Shown here one piece after another: positions 1 through 5,342 of a stretch of 5,342 nt of DNA (the stretch's first letter is position 1; every line of letters begins with the position of its first letter). The position numbers and the translations under genes were made by a program. The notes under the pieces were generated by a model. The model was not told the origin of the DNA, did no database searches, and saw only the letters and a program-made list of their open reading frames with translations. The stretch is taken from NCBI GenBank assembly GCA_017547315.1, contig JAFYQA010000034.1, positions 1 to 5,342 on the forward strand, read 5' to 3'. This DNA is from Roseburia sp. GTDB taxonomy: Bacteria; Bacillota_A; Clostridia; Lachnospirales; Lachnospiraceae.

Positions 1-132
1 AAACGTTATTCCGGCATTCTGCAAAAAGACTTTCTAAACATTTCTTCAGAACAAGCAAAAATATCTTTTCTAAAATGTTTGGCACTTTATTTAAGTTTCC
101 AAAAGAAATACTCCACGTTCTGCAAGCCATGA
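1..132 (+). CDS. Possible 3' end of a gene entering from the left edge
   Basis: Reading frame 1 is open from the first base for 43 codons and stops at TGA 130-132. It ends in a hydrophobic and basic tail (ISFLKCLALYLSFQKKYSTFC). I do not recognise the protein. If real, it would converge on the lysozyme gene, whose stop lies 34 bp further on, with a small hairpin between them. A 43-codon open frame is not rare by chance in six frames, and a minus-strand frame over the same bases is also open, so the call is weak. Only the upstream sequence can settle it. Confidence 0.3.
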   Translation, partial: KRYSGILQKDFLNISSEQAKISFLKCLALYLSFQKKYSTFCKP

Positions 133-138
133 ATCATT

Positions 139-158
139 CGCTAAACGAAAGTTTATCG
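139..158. other. Small hairpin between possible convergent gene ends
   Basis: CGCTAAAC and GTTTATCG pair at 7 of 8 positions around a four-base loop, which reads GAAA on the plus strand. It lies between the lysozyme stop (166-168) and the possible plus-strand stop at 130-132. Neither side is followed by a run of T, so it is not a standard intrinsic terminator. It could stabilise a 3' end or be chance. I see no better terminator for the minus-strand operon inside the window. Confidence 0.3.
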
Positions 159-165
159 TAGGGAA

Positions 166-1272
166 TTACTCCCAAATCGGTTCAAAGCAAATGTTCATAT
201 CGACTTTTTCTGGTACACCAGCAACAGTACCTTTTTCGCTGTACTGCCATACGGTATATTCATATGGGAAATACATCTCCGGATTGTAGTAAGCAAACCA
301 CTTAGCATAGCCTTCTAATTCTTCTAAATTGATTCGAATTGTAGCTAATTCCAGATTCATGTAAATCATCGGTGTATAGCCTGCGTTCGCAATCGTATCA
401 CAGAATATCTTTATCATCTGTGTTCTTTGTTCTGGTGTAAGTGAGTCTGCACGTCCTTCATCACCTGCAATCATTTCCATATCGCACACGATTGGACAAT
501 CAATCTGATATGGTGCAATCTGTTCTAATACAAAATTCGCTTCTTCTATCGCTTCTGCTTCTGTTACTGCCTGTGAAAAGAAATAAACGCCTGCTTTTAC
601 GCCTGCTACATTAGCACCTTCTATATTTGGCACAAAAGTGTCATCTTCTAATACCGCTCCACTGCCGTAACCACGATTTCCCACACGGATAAATGCAAAG
701 GAAACACCATCAGCCGCTACTGCATTCCAGTCAATTTTTCCCTGGAAACGAGACACATCGATTCCTTTATAAGAAGTAACTTGTCCATCTTCTACATACT
801 GGTACTCACCATTCTCCAATACACGCAGATTCTCAGTAGTATAGTCGTTATGTTTTAAATCATCCCGAATCGGTATGAAATGATATCTACCATCCGCTGC
901 TACTACCAAATCATTGGTATAAACCGCACGGAACGCCTCGACTGCAGACTTTCCCTCTGACAAATACTGCTTGATTCCAGCTAATGCTTCCACCGAAGCC
1001 TCTACTTTTGCATTTTGAACTGCTTTTTCTACAAAACTATCCAACTCTTCCTGCGAATAATAAACCTGCTGTTCAGTGTCTTCTGCAGTTCCCATTACAT
1101 CTATTTTCAAAAAAACATCTTTAAAAGAAAAATCTTTTTTGAAATAAAGAACTGCTGATACAGCACCTATAATCAATACCAATACCAAAATTACAATCAG
1201 AATCACAATTCTTCTTTTTCTGCGTTCTTTCCGTTCCTGTTCTAAAATGAAATCTCCATAACTAGGTCTCAT
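166..1272 (-). CDS. Membrane-anchored GH25 lysozyme (N-acetylmuramidase)
   Basis: This 368-residue protein should cleave the beta-1,4 bond between N-acetylmuramic acid and N-acetylglucosamine in peptidoglycan, outside the cell. Residues 1-21 are a basic cytoplasmic tail (QERKERRKRR) and about 22-43 form one membrane helix, giving an N-in anchor with no obvious cleavage site. Residues 60-168 are a charged stalk of no family I can name. The GH25 domain spans about 169-368. It begins GIDVSRFQGKIDW (D172, D181) and contains CDMEM with the acidic pair D264 and E266, then VWQY (342-344) and VDMN (D358), all as expected for an active enzyme. The ATG at 1270-1272 has GGAGG 7 bases upstream. It is the second gene of an operon, starting 20 bp after the L,D-transpeptidase stop, with no promoter visible between them. 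No cell-wall-binding repeats are present, so the membrane helix probably does the tethering. The fold and activity are secure from the motifs; the physiological role is inferred. Confidence 0.94.
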   Translation of the reverse strand: MRPSYGDFILEQERKERRKRRIVILIVILVLVLIIGAVSAVLYFKKDFSFKDVFLKIDVMGTAEDTEQQVYYSQEELDSFVEKAVQNAKVEASVEALAGIKQYLSEGKSAVEAFRAVYTNDLVVAADGRYHFIPIRDDLKHNDYTTENLRVLENGEYQYVEDGQVTSYKGIDVSRFQGKIDWNAVAADGVSFAFIRVGNRGYGSGAVLEDDTFVPNIEGANVAGVKAGVYFFSQAVTEAEAIEEANFVLEQIAPYQIDCPIVCDMEMIAGDEGRADSLTPEQRTQMIKIFCDTIANAGYTPMIYMNLELATIRINLEELEGYAKWFAYYNPEMYFPYEYTVWQYSEKGTVAGVPEKVDMNICFEPIWE

Positions 1273-1279
1273 CTATTTT

Positions 1280-1284
1280 CCTCC
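1280..1284 (-). promoter_or_regulatory. Ribosome binding site of the GH25 gene
   Basis: GGAGG on the minus strand sits 7 bases before the ATG at 1272, within the 20-bp gap after the upstream stop. It supports the chosen start and independent ribosome entry in a two-gene message. It is a better Shine-Dalgarno match than that of the first gene. Confidence 0.85.
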
Positions 1285-1292
1285 ACTTTATC

Positions 1293-2738
1293 TTAGTAAT
1301 AATAGCAAATAACCGGATATCCCTCATACATATAATTATAGATAACTGCTGCACTGTCTAGTGGTAAATTCAGACAGCCATGAGAACCATCGGTCATAAA
1401 AATATCTCCACCGAACTGCCATCTCCAGGTAGCATCATGCATTCCGTAATTCCCATAGAATGGCATCCAGTAATATACAAACTGCTCATAATCAGCGCCT
1501 CTAAGCACCCGGTTTGTCGTTTTATATGTAATATCAAATACTCCCGCCGGAGAAACACAATCCGGAGTTGTATTCATCGCTCCTGAAACAAAATCTGTTT
1601 CAAATACTAATTCTCCTTTATGATACAAATATAAGTGCTGATTACTCAAATCTGCTTCCACGTAAGAATTGCCAATATCATTCATACCGTGTACCGGCGC
1701 CTTATTGCTATAAACCGGTTTCGCCTTCGTAACAGCCCCTTCTTTAATATAGCTAATCAATTCTTTTGTCACTGCTGCTCTGTCTGTTTTCCATCCAAAT
1801 CCGCCTGTTGGCAATGTAAGTTCCACGCCCAATGTAGTTGTAAACTTTCTACTTTTACCATAAGTATCGTATTCTGCTGCCTGCTTTGCCACAAACGCTG
1901 CAACGGCCTCTTCATCAAGTAAAACCTTATTTTCTTCTCTGATAATCCATGGTTCTATCACACTGCCATCTACCACTACGTCAAATGTATTCCAATCGTA
2001 GGTAATCTCTGTTGCAAGCCATTTGTTCAGAGTCTCCCATGTTGAAATCAACGCTTTATCCGTAGACAATACTGCTGGAGCAAGATAACAATTCTGCTCT
2101 GCCAGGTCTATTTTACCAGCACCACCTTCAATCCCTGTTCCGATACATTGTAACGCCAGTTCTACATCCAACTGTGTTCCTATCTTCTCCGGAATGATTT
2201 CACAACCACCAACTTCTTCTATATAAGGACTGATATATGCATCTGCCGGTACAATCATATTCGCTTCATCAAACGCTTCCCATTTCATCACACATTTTTC
2301 TAATGCTTTTTCATCAAAGGTAACACCCTGGACGACGCTAAATCCCTGTTGCTTTTTGGTCAAAGTAGCAATCAACCAATTATTCTTCTGTTGTTCCGCC
2401 AAAAGCTCCTTCACTGCAGCCAAAGCATCTTTTAACTCCAAACTGACATCTTCTGCCGAAATAACTCCCACTTCTACCTGACTACCATTTTCGTCCCGTC
2501 CTAATATCACAAGCTCATAGTCCATCGCATCTGCTTCTAACATCTCTGCTACCGCTGCTGCATCTAATTCACTGCAGTCTGCTCCGTTCACAAACGTATT
2601 TGGAAAAAAATGTGTCTTATAAAAATTTGCTTTCCATATATAAAACACTGCACCAAAAATCACTACACTGACTGCCAATACGCAAAGTAAAATAACAATT
2701 ATTTTTTTCCCATTCGCTTTTTCTTTCGTCTGTTCCAT
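1293..2738 (-). CDS. Membrane-anchored L,D-transpeptidase (YkuD domain)
   Basis: This 481-residue protein should form 3-3 cross-links between peptidoglycan stem peptides, or attach groups to them, through a catalytic cysteine on the outer face of the membrane. Residues 1-12 are a lysine-rich cytoplasmic tail and about 13-34 form one membrane helix. Residues 45-340 are a long extracellular region. NGADCSELDAAAVAEML (51-67) looks like the start of the repeated peptidoglycan-binding type module found before YkuD domains in clostridia; this assignment is from memory of the family. The YkuD domain runs from about 358 (YVEADLSNQHLYLY) to 481. It has SPAGVFDI (396-403), YGMHDATWR (H434) and the active-site motif SHGCLN (S452, H453, catalytic C455, N457). 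All key residues are present. The protein is longer than minimal YkuD proteins because of the stalk. It is the first gene of the operon, under a near-consensus promoter, and is followed by the lysozyme. The class does not use penicillin-type serine chemistry; carbapenem sensitivity is a family trait not readable here. Confidence 0.95.
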   Translation of the reverse strand: MEQTKEKANGKKIIVILLCVLAVSVVIFGAVFYIWKANFYKTHFFPNTFVNGADCSELDAAAVAEMLEADAMDYELVILGRDENGSQVEVGVISAEDVSLELKDALAAVKELLAEQQKNNWLIATLTKKQQGFSVVQGVTFDEKALEKCVMKWEAFDEANMIVPADAYISPYIEEVGGCEIIPEKIGTQLDVELALQCIGTGIEGGAGKIDLAEQNCYLAPAVLSTDKALISTWETLNKWLATEITYDWNTFDVVVDGSVIEPWIIREENKVLLDEEAVAAFVAKQAAEYDTYGKSRKFTTTLGVELTLPTGGFGWKTDRAAVTKELISYIKEGAVTKAKPVYSNKAPVHGMNDIGNSYVEADLSNQHLYLYHKGELVFETDFVSGAMNTTPDCVSPAGVFDITYKTTNRVLRGADYEQFVYYWMPFYGNYGMHDATWRWQFGGDIFMTDGSHGCLNLPLDSAAVIYNYMYEGYPVICYYY

Positions 2739-2745
2739 ATTTTCT

Positions 2746-2753
2746 ATCTCTTT
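2746..2753 (-). promoter_or_regulatory. Weak ribosome binding site of the L,D-transpeptidase
   Basis: AAAGAGAT on the minus strand ends 7 bases before the ATG at 2738. It is only a partial match to the Shine-Dalgarno consensus, weaker than the GGAGG of the following gene. No other ATG lies in frame between the predicted transcript start and 2738, so the start itself is safe. Translation of the first gene may be weaker than that of the second. Confidence 0.5.
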
Positions 2754-2782
2754 CGTTAAATTTCGACAAATTCCTAATTATA

Positions 2783-2811
2783 ATTATAGTATAAATTTTT
2801 TGTCATTTCAA
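2783..2811 (-). promoter_or_regulatory. Sigma-A-type promoter of the cell-wall operon
   Basis: On the minus strand TTGAAA (2806-2811) is the -35 and TATAAT (2783-2788) the -10, with exactly 17 bp between. This is 5 of 6 and 6 of 6 to consensus. Transcription would start near 2776, giving a leader of about 38 bases before the ATG at 2738. No riboswitch or attenuator fits in so short a leader. The near-consensus match suggests steady housekeeping expression. Confidence 0.75.
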
Positions 2812-2829
2812 CTTTCATAATCTTAGTAT
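2800..2829 (+). promoter_or_regulatory. Alternative promoter for the plus-strand operon
   Basis: TTGTCA (2800-2805) and TAGTAT (2824-2829) are 18 bp apart and match 5 of 6 and 4 of 6 consensus bases. The -35 box lies inside the spacer of the minus-strand promoter, so polymerase could not occupy both at once. It would give a leader of about 45 bases. The -10 is poor, so this is second choice to the site at 2834-2862. Confidence 0.3.
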
Positions 2830-2833
2830 TTCC

Positions 2834-2862
2834 TTAACTTTCCCCCCTTTTTATGCTAAAAT
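2834..2862 (+). promoter_or_regulatory. Probable extended -10 promoter of the EEP-flavoprotein operon
   Basis: TAAAAT (2857-2862) is preceded by TGC, an extended -10 element, and TTAACT (2834-2839) is a 4-of-6 -35 at 17 bp. The predicted start near 2869 coincides with the first base of the Shine-Dalgarno sequence, so the leader would be only about 14 bases. That is unusually short but usable. A C6 run followed by T5 (2842-2852) lies in the spacer. Confidence 0.5.
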
Positions 2863-2868
2863 AGCTTC

Positions 2869-2875
2869 GGAGGTG
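2869..2875 (+). promoter_or_regulatory. Ribosome binding site of the EEP gene
   Basis: GGAGGTG lies 7 bases before the ATG at 2883, a near-perfect Shine-Dalgarno sequence at normal spacing. It fixes the start codon, which also places the membrane helix directly at the N terminus. Confidence 0.88.
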
Positions 2876-2882
2876 TTTAACT

Positions 2883-3794
2883 ATGAAATTATTAAAAAAA
2901 TTATTAAAGGCAATTGGTTTATTATTACTTATTATTATCTTTGTTTGGGCAGTTCTTATGTTCTGGCATTATCCTCACTTTGTCCGTGAAAAAGAAACTG
3001 TTTCCATGAGTGTAAAACCTACTGACGGTGAAGTTCGTATCATGAGTTATAACGTGCGTTGCTTAAGTCCTCTTGACCTCGGCCAAAAGAACTGGTTTTA
3101 TCGTGCAGATTTAATTATTGACTGTATTGGTGACGAAGCACCTAGTGTCATCGGTTTTCAGGAAGCAACTAAATGGCAGTATGACTATCTTTGCGATACA
3201 CTTACTGGTTTCGACTCAGTCATTACATACCGCGACGAAGCTTTTAACTCTGAAGGATGTCCTATTTTTTACCGAACTGACCTTTATTCTTTGATTGACA
3301 AAGGTTCTTTCTGGTTATCAGAGACACCAGATGTCATGAGTAAAGACTGGGGTGCAGCACACTACCGCATCTGTTCTTATGTTATTTTAAAAGACAATGT
3401 CACCGAAAAAGAATTTGTGGTATTTAATACACATTTAGACCACGTCAGCGATGAAGCCCGCATTAACGGTATCGGTGTCGTATTGGATAAGATTGCTGAA
3501 TTTGGCGGTCTGCCAGCTGTATTAATGGGAGACTTGAATGCAGAAGAATATACAGAAACCTACCGCAGTGCTACCGAATTCTTCCTCGATGCAAAATATC
3601 AGACAGAAAATACGATGACAAGCTGCACGTTCCAGAAATGGGGCGAAGAACTCGACCGCGATTGTATCGATTATGTCATGGTTTCCTTCGAAGGATTTAC
3701 CGTTAATTCTTATAAAGTGGTGACAGACACTTACGATGGCGTATACACAAGCGACCATTTCCCACTGTCAGTAAGCCTTACTCTGACAGAATAA
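2883..3794 (+). CDS. Membrane-anchored EEP-family metal-dependent hydrolase
   Basis: This 303-residue protein belongs to the endonuclease/exonuclease/phosphatase fold (DNase I-like), which hydrolyses phosphoester bonds with divalent metal. Residues 1-9 are basic (two copies of KLLK) and about 10-27 form a membrane helix, so the enzyme domain (about 50-302) should face outward. Catalytic signatures appear in order: SYN (N57), GFQE (E94), NTHLDH (H184, D186), GDLN (D217, N219), CIDY (D263) and SDHFPL (D291, H292). The stretch PIFYRTDLY...GSFWLSETPD and HLDHVSDEAR are features I associate with the subgroup annotated only as a metal-dependent hydrolase, not with the DNA-repair exonuclease III group. 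All metal and catalytic positions are kept, so it is probably active. The substrate is not readable: nucleic acid, phospholipid head group and sugar or inositol phosphate are all possible. It is first in an operon with the flavoprotein 25 bp downstream. All ten arginine codons are CGN, unlike the genes to the left. Confidence 0.9.
   Translation: MKLLKKLLKAIGLLLLIIIFVWAVLMFWHYPHFVREKETVSMSVKPTDGEVRIMSYNVRCLSPLDLGQKNWFYRADLIIDCIGDEAPSVIGFQEATKWQYDYLCDTLTGFDSVITYRDEAFNSEGCPIFYRTDLYSLIDKGSFWLSETPDVMSKDWGAAHYRICSYVILKDNVTEKEFVVFNTHLDHVSDEARINGIGVVLDKIAEFGGLPAVLMGDLNAEEYTETYRSATEFFLDAKYQTENTMTSCTFQKWGEELDRDCIDYVMVSFEGFTVNSYKVVTDTYDGVYTSDHFPLSVSLTLTE
2886..2909 (+). repeat. 12-bp tandem repeat at the start of the EEP gene
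   Basis: Codons 2-5 and 6-9 are two adjacent 12-bp copies (AAATTATTAAAA and AAATTATTAAAG) differing at the last base, coding for KLLK twice. Being in units of three codons, gain or loss of one copy would keep the frame. It supplies the positive charge before the membrane helix. It may be simple low-complexity sequence rather than a functional repeat. Confidence 0.75.
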
Positions 3795-3806
3795 GGTTTC
3801 ATGTAG

Positions 3807-3812
3807 AAAGGA
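3807..3812 (+). promoter_or_regulatory. Ribosome binding site of the flavoprotein gene
   Basis: AAAGGA lies 7 bases before the ATG at 3820, within the 25-bp gap after the EEP stop. Two nearer ATGs (3812 and 3816) are out of frame with the gene; the one at 3812 opens a three-codon frame whose TGA overlaps the true ATG. Spacing and frame favour 3820. Confidence 0.8.
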
Positions 3813-3819
3813 TGAATGT

Positions 3820-5160
3820 ATGAAGATTTTAGTTTTAAACGGCAGTCCAAAGGGTGCTTACAGCATTACCTTACAGACTGTAAATTACCTTGAAAAATTA
3901 CACGCGGAGCACACCTTTGAAGTGCTTCATGTAGGACAGCGCATCAAGGCATTAGAAAAAGATTTTTCTCCTGCTCTTACAGCTTTAGAGAGCGCAGACC
4001 TACTGCTTTTCTCTTATCCGGTGTACACTTTTGTAGCGCCTTGTCAGTTACATCGTTTCATTGAATTAATGAAAGACTCTGGTATCTCTTTTGATGGAAA
4101 ATATGCGACACAGATTAGTACTTCAAAACATTTTTATGATGTAACCGCACATCGTTATATACAGGATAACTGTCATGACATGGGACTAAAATACATCCGC
4201 GGTCTCTCTGCAGATATGGACGACCTCTTGAACGAAAAAGGCCAAAAAGAAGCCCGTGACTTCTTTGATTTCGTATGCTGGTCTGCATCACAGGACATCT
4301 ACGAAACTGCTCCTGCCGCACAGCCTGCCCCAGTCCACGCACCGGTTCATGTACCAGAAGATTCTGATGCTACTAAGACAGGCGATATCGTTATCGTTAC
4401 TGACTGTTCACCAGAAGATACGCAGCTTGCTGACATGATTGCCCGTTTCCGTGCTATTTTTCCACGAAAAACACGTATTTTTAACATTCGTGAATATAAC
4501 CTGATGGGCGGTTGCCTCAGTTGCTTTGGCTGCGCTATCACTGGTAAATGTGTCTACAAAGACAATTTTGACGAAGTACTGCGTGGTGAAATCCAGACTG
4601 CCCAGTCCATCGTATATGCTTTTTCTATCAAAGACCATTCGATGGGATCATTATTTAAAATGTATAATGACCGTAACTTCTGTAACGGACACCGCACCGT
4701 AACTATCGGTATGCCAGTCGGTTACCTCGTAAGTGGTAATTATCGTCTTGAGACGAACCTGCAAACCATTATGGAAGCCCGCGCACAAGTAGGTTGTAAC
4801 TTCCTTGCGGGTGTAGCAACCGACGAACAGGATACCGACGTTTCCATCGACAAAATGGCTGCTACCCTCACTTACGCACTAGAGCACAGTTATGTGCCGC
4901 CACAGAATTTCTACGGTATCGGAGGTATGAAGATTTTCCGAGACTTAATCTGGCTCATGCAGGGTATGATGAAAGCAGACCACAAATTCTACAAGTCACA
5001 TAACCAGTATGACTTCCCACAGAAGAACTGGCCAACAATGTTAAAAATGTATCTGGTAGGAGCATTGATTGCAAACCCGAAAGTAAAAGCAAAAATGGGC
5101 AATGCTATGAACGAAGGAATGATTGCACCATATAAAAAGATACTGGATAATCTTAACTAA
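3820..5160 (+). CDS. Two-domain flavodoxin-like NAD(P)H oxidoreductase with Isf-type cysteine cluster
   Basis: This 446-residue, probably cytosolic, protein joins two flavodoxin-like domains. Domain 1 (about 1-155) starts MKILVLNGSPKG, a typical FMN phosphate loop of the NADPH-dependent FMN reductase family, and has FSYPVYTFVAPCQLHRFIEL (64-83), but no cysteine cluster. Residues 163-186 form a Pro/Ala/His-rich linker with APVH repeated. Domain 2 (about 188-355) starts GDIVIVTDCSPEDTQ, where the phosphate loop is degenerate. It then has GGCLSCFGCAITGKCV with C232, C235, C238 and C244 spaced CX2CX2CX5C, within the CX2CX2CX4-7C pattern known for the [4Fe-4S] site of iron-sulfur flavoproteins. 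The SLFKMYNDR stretch (277-285) matches the later helix of that family. Residues 360-446 are an extra alpha-rich tail (GGMKIFRDLIWLMQG) without an assignment from me. There is no signal peptide. The likely role is electron transfer or reduction of a small molecule; the partner is unknown. It is second in the operon after the EEP hydrolase and is followed by a strong terminator. All 16 arginine codons are CGN. Confidence 0.87.
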   Translation: MKILVLNGSPKGAYSITLQTVNYLEKLHAEHTFEVLHVGQRIKALEKDFSPALTALESADLLLFSYPVYTFVAPCQLHRFIELMKDSGISFDGKYATQISTSKHFYDVTAHRYIQDNCHDMGLKYIRGLSADMDDLLNEKGQKEARDFFDFVCWSASQDIYETAPAAQPAPVHAPVHVPEDSDATKTGDIVIVTDCSPEDTQLADMIARFRAIFPRKTRIFNIREYNLMGGCLSCFGCAITGKCVYKDNFDEVLRGEIQTAQSIVYAFSIKDHSMGSLFKMYNDRNFCNGHRTVTIGMPVGYLVSGNYRLETNLQTIMEARAQVGCNFLAGVATDEQDTDVSIDKMAATLTYALEHSYVPPQNFYGIGGMKIFRDLIWLMQGMMKADHKFYKSHNQYDFPQKNWPTMLKMYLVGALIANPKVKAKMGNAMNEGMIAPYKKILDNLN

Positions 5161-5180
5161 AACAAACATGATTGTAACTA

Positions 5181-5240
5181 AAATACGGCTACTTCACACT
5201 ACAACTCATTGAATTGCATCGTGTAAAGTAGCCGTTATTT
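5181..5240. terminator. Bidirectional intrinsic terminator between convergent genes
   Basis: Bases 5185-5199 and 5221-5235 pair at 14 of 15 positions (one C-A mismatch at 5195/5225) around a 21-base loop. The core pairs CGGCTACTT with AAGTAGCCG. The plus-strand exit is TTATTTATT and the minus-strand exit is ATTTTAGTT, so it can work both ways. It begins 20 bp after the flavoprotein stop and lies 17 bp beyond the stop of the minus-strand gene at 5258. The T tracts are interrupted, so efficiency may be moderate. The loop is longer than usual. Confidence 0.75.
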
Positions 5241-5257
5241 ATTCTATTCTGTTTTCA

Positions 5258-5342
5258 TTAATCATATAATGGTGTGCCGTGTTTGATTTTTCTTACAATC
5301 TTCCAACCCAACCAGTAAAACATTGAACCAACAATATAAATG
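5258..5342 (-). CDS. C-terminal end of an unidentified membrane protein (partial)
   Basis: On the minus strand a frame enters at the right edge and runs 27 codons to TAA at 5258-5260. It reads IYIVGSMFYWLGWKIVRKIK and ends HGTPLYD. The first part looks like the end of a membrane helix rich in aromatic residues, followed by a basic stretch that would lie in the cytoplasm. The stop sits just before the shared hairpin terminator, which supports a real convergent gene. I do not recognise the family, and too little is present to name it. Confidence 0.55.
   Translation of the reverse strand, partial: IYIVGSMFYWLGWKIVRKIKHGTPLYD

Noticed and set aside
36..80. Inverted repeat AAACATTT / AAATGTTT
   Set aside because: It is an AT-only style 8-bp match across a 29-base gap in AT-rich DNA, easily due to chance.
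7..137. Minus-strand small protein starting at an ATG near 137 and running off the left edge
   Set aside because: There is no ribosome binding site before the ATG and the translation has no recognisable feature; the plus-strand reading is at least as likely.
139..158. Intrinsic terminator for the lysozyme operon
   Set aside because: The 8-bp stem has a mismatch and is followed by AATGATTC on the minus strand, not a T run, so it is listed only as a hairpin.
1380..1922. Plus-strand open frames of 68 and 95 codons inside the L,D-transpeptidase gene
   Set aside because: They lie opposite a gene with intact catalytic motifs, have no ribosome binding site, and show odd compositions rich in Cys, His and Ile typical of antisense frames.
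2739..2882. Riboswitch or attenuator in the divergent leader
   Set aside because: Predicted leaders are about 38 and 14 to 45 bases long, too short for known classes, and no conserved core or stem followed by T run is visible.
3522..3758. Minus-strand 78-codon frame inside the EEP gene
   Set aside because: It overlaps the region coding for the essential GDLN and IDY motifs on the other strand and has no promoter or Shine-Dalgarno sequence of its own.
3812..3823. Three-codon upstream frame overlapping the flavoprotein start
   Set aside because: The first ATG is part of the Shine-Dalgarno sequence itself and so cannot be used efficiently; the overlap is most likely incidental.
4115..4638. Several short frames on both strands inside the flavoprotein gene
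   Set aside because: They overlap each other and the linker and cysteine-cluster coding region, with no start signals or recognisable domains.

Overview
The window looks like a piece of a low-GC Firmicutes (Clostridia) chromosome, most plausibly Lachnospiraceae. The DNA is AT-rich, three of the four start sites have a clear purine-rich Shine-Dalgarno sequence, the promoters are sigma-A-like, and the protein families (membrane-anchored GH25 lysozyme, YkuD L,D-transpeptidase with a long stalk, flavodoxin-type iron-sulfur oxidoreductase) are typical of gut clostridia. The genus is inference. I see no RNA gene, CRISPR array, insertion sequence or phage gene.

Layout: two divergent two-gene operons share a 144-bp control region (2739-2882). 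The left, minus-strand operon (2738 down to 166) encodes an L,D-transpeptidase followed 20 bp later by a GH25 muramidase. Both are single-pass proteins with a short basic cytoplasmic tail and the enzyme outside. One would form 3-3 peptide cross-links and the other would cut glycan strands, so this reads as a cell-wall remodelling pair. Its promoter is nearly consensus (TTGAAA, 17 bp, TATAAT).

The right, plus-strand operon (2883-5160) encodes a membrane-anchored endonuclease/exonuclease/phosphatase (EEP) family metal hydrolase and, 25 bp later, a 446-residue protein made of two flavodoxin-like domains. The first keeps the flavin phosphate-binding loop; the second carries a CX2CX2CX5C cysteine cluster like that of iron-sulfur flavoproteins. 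The substrates of both are unknown. A strong hairpin with AT-rich flanks (5181-5240) follows this operon and probably also ends a minus-strand gene whose last 27 codons enter from the right edge (5258-5342). At the left edge, bases 1-132 may hold the tail of a plus-strand gene, but this is weak.

The two operons differ sharply in arginine codon choice: AGA is 11 of 23 Arg codons in the left operon and 0 of 26 in the right. The best candidates for something less well described are the two-domain flavoprotein with its complementary half-motifs and its pairing with an anchored EEP hydrolase. Nothing else suggests an exotic new system.
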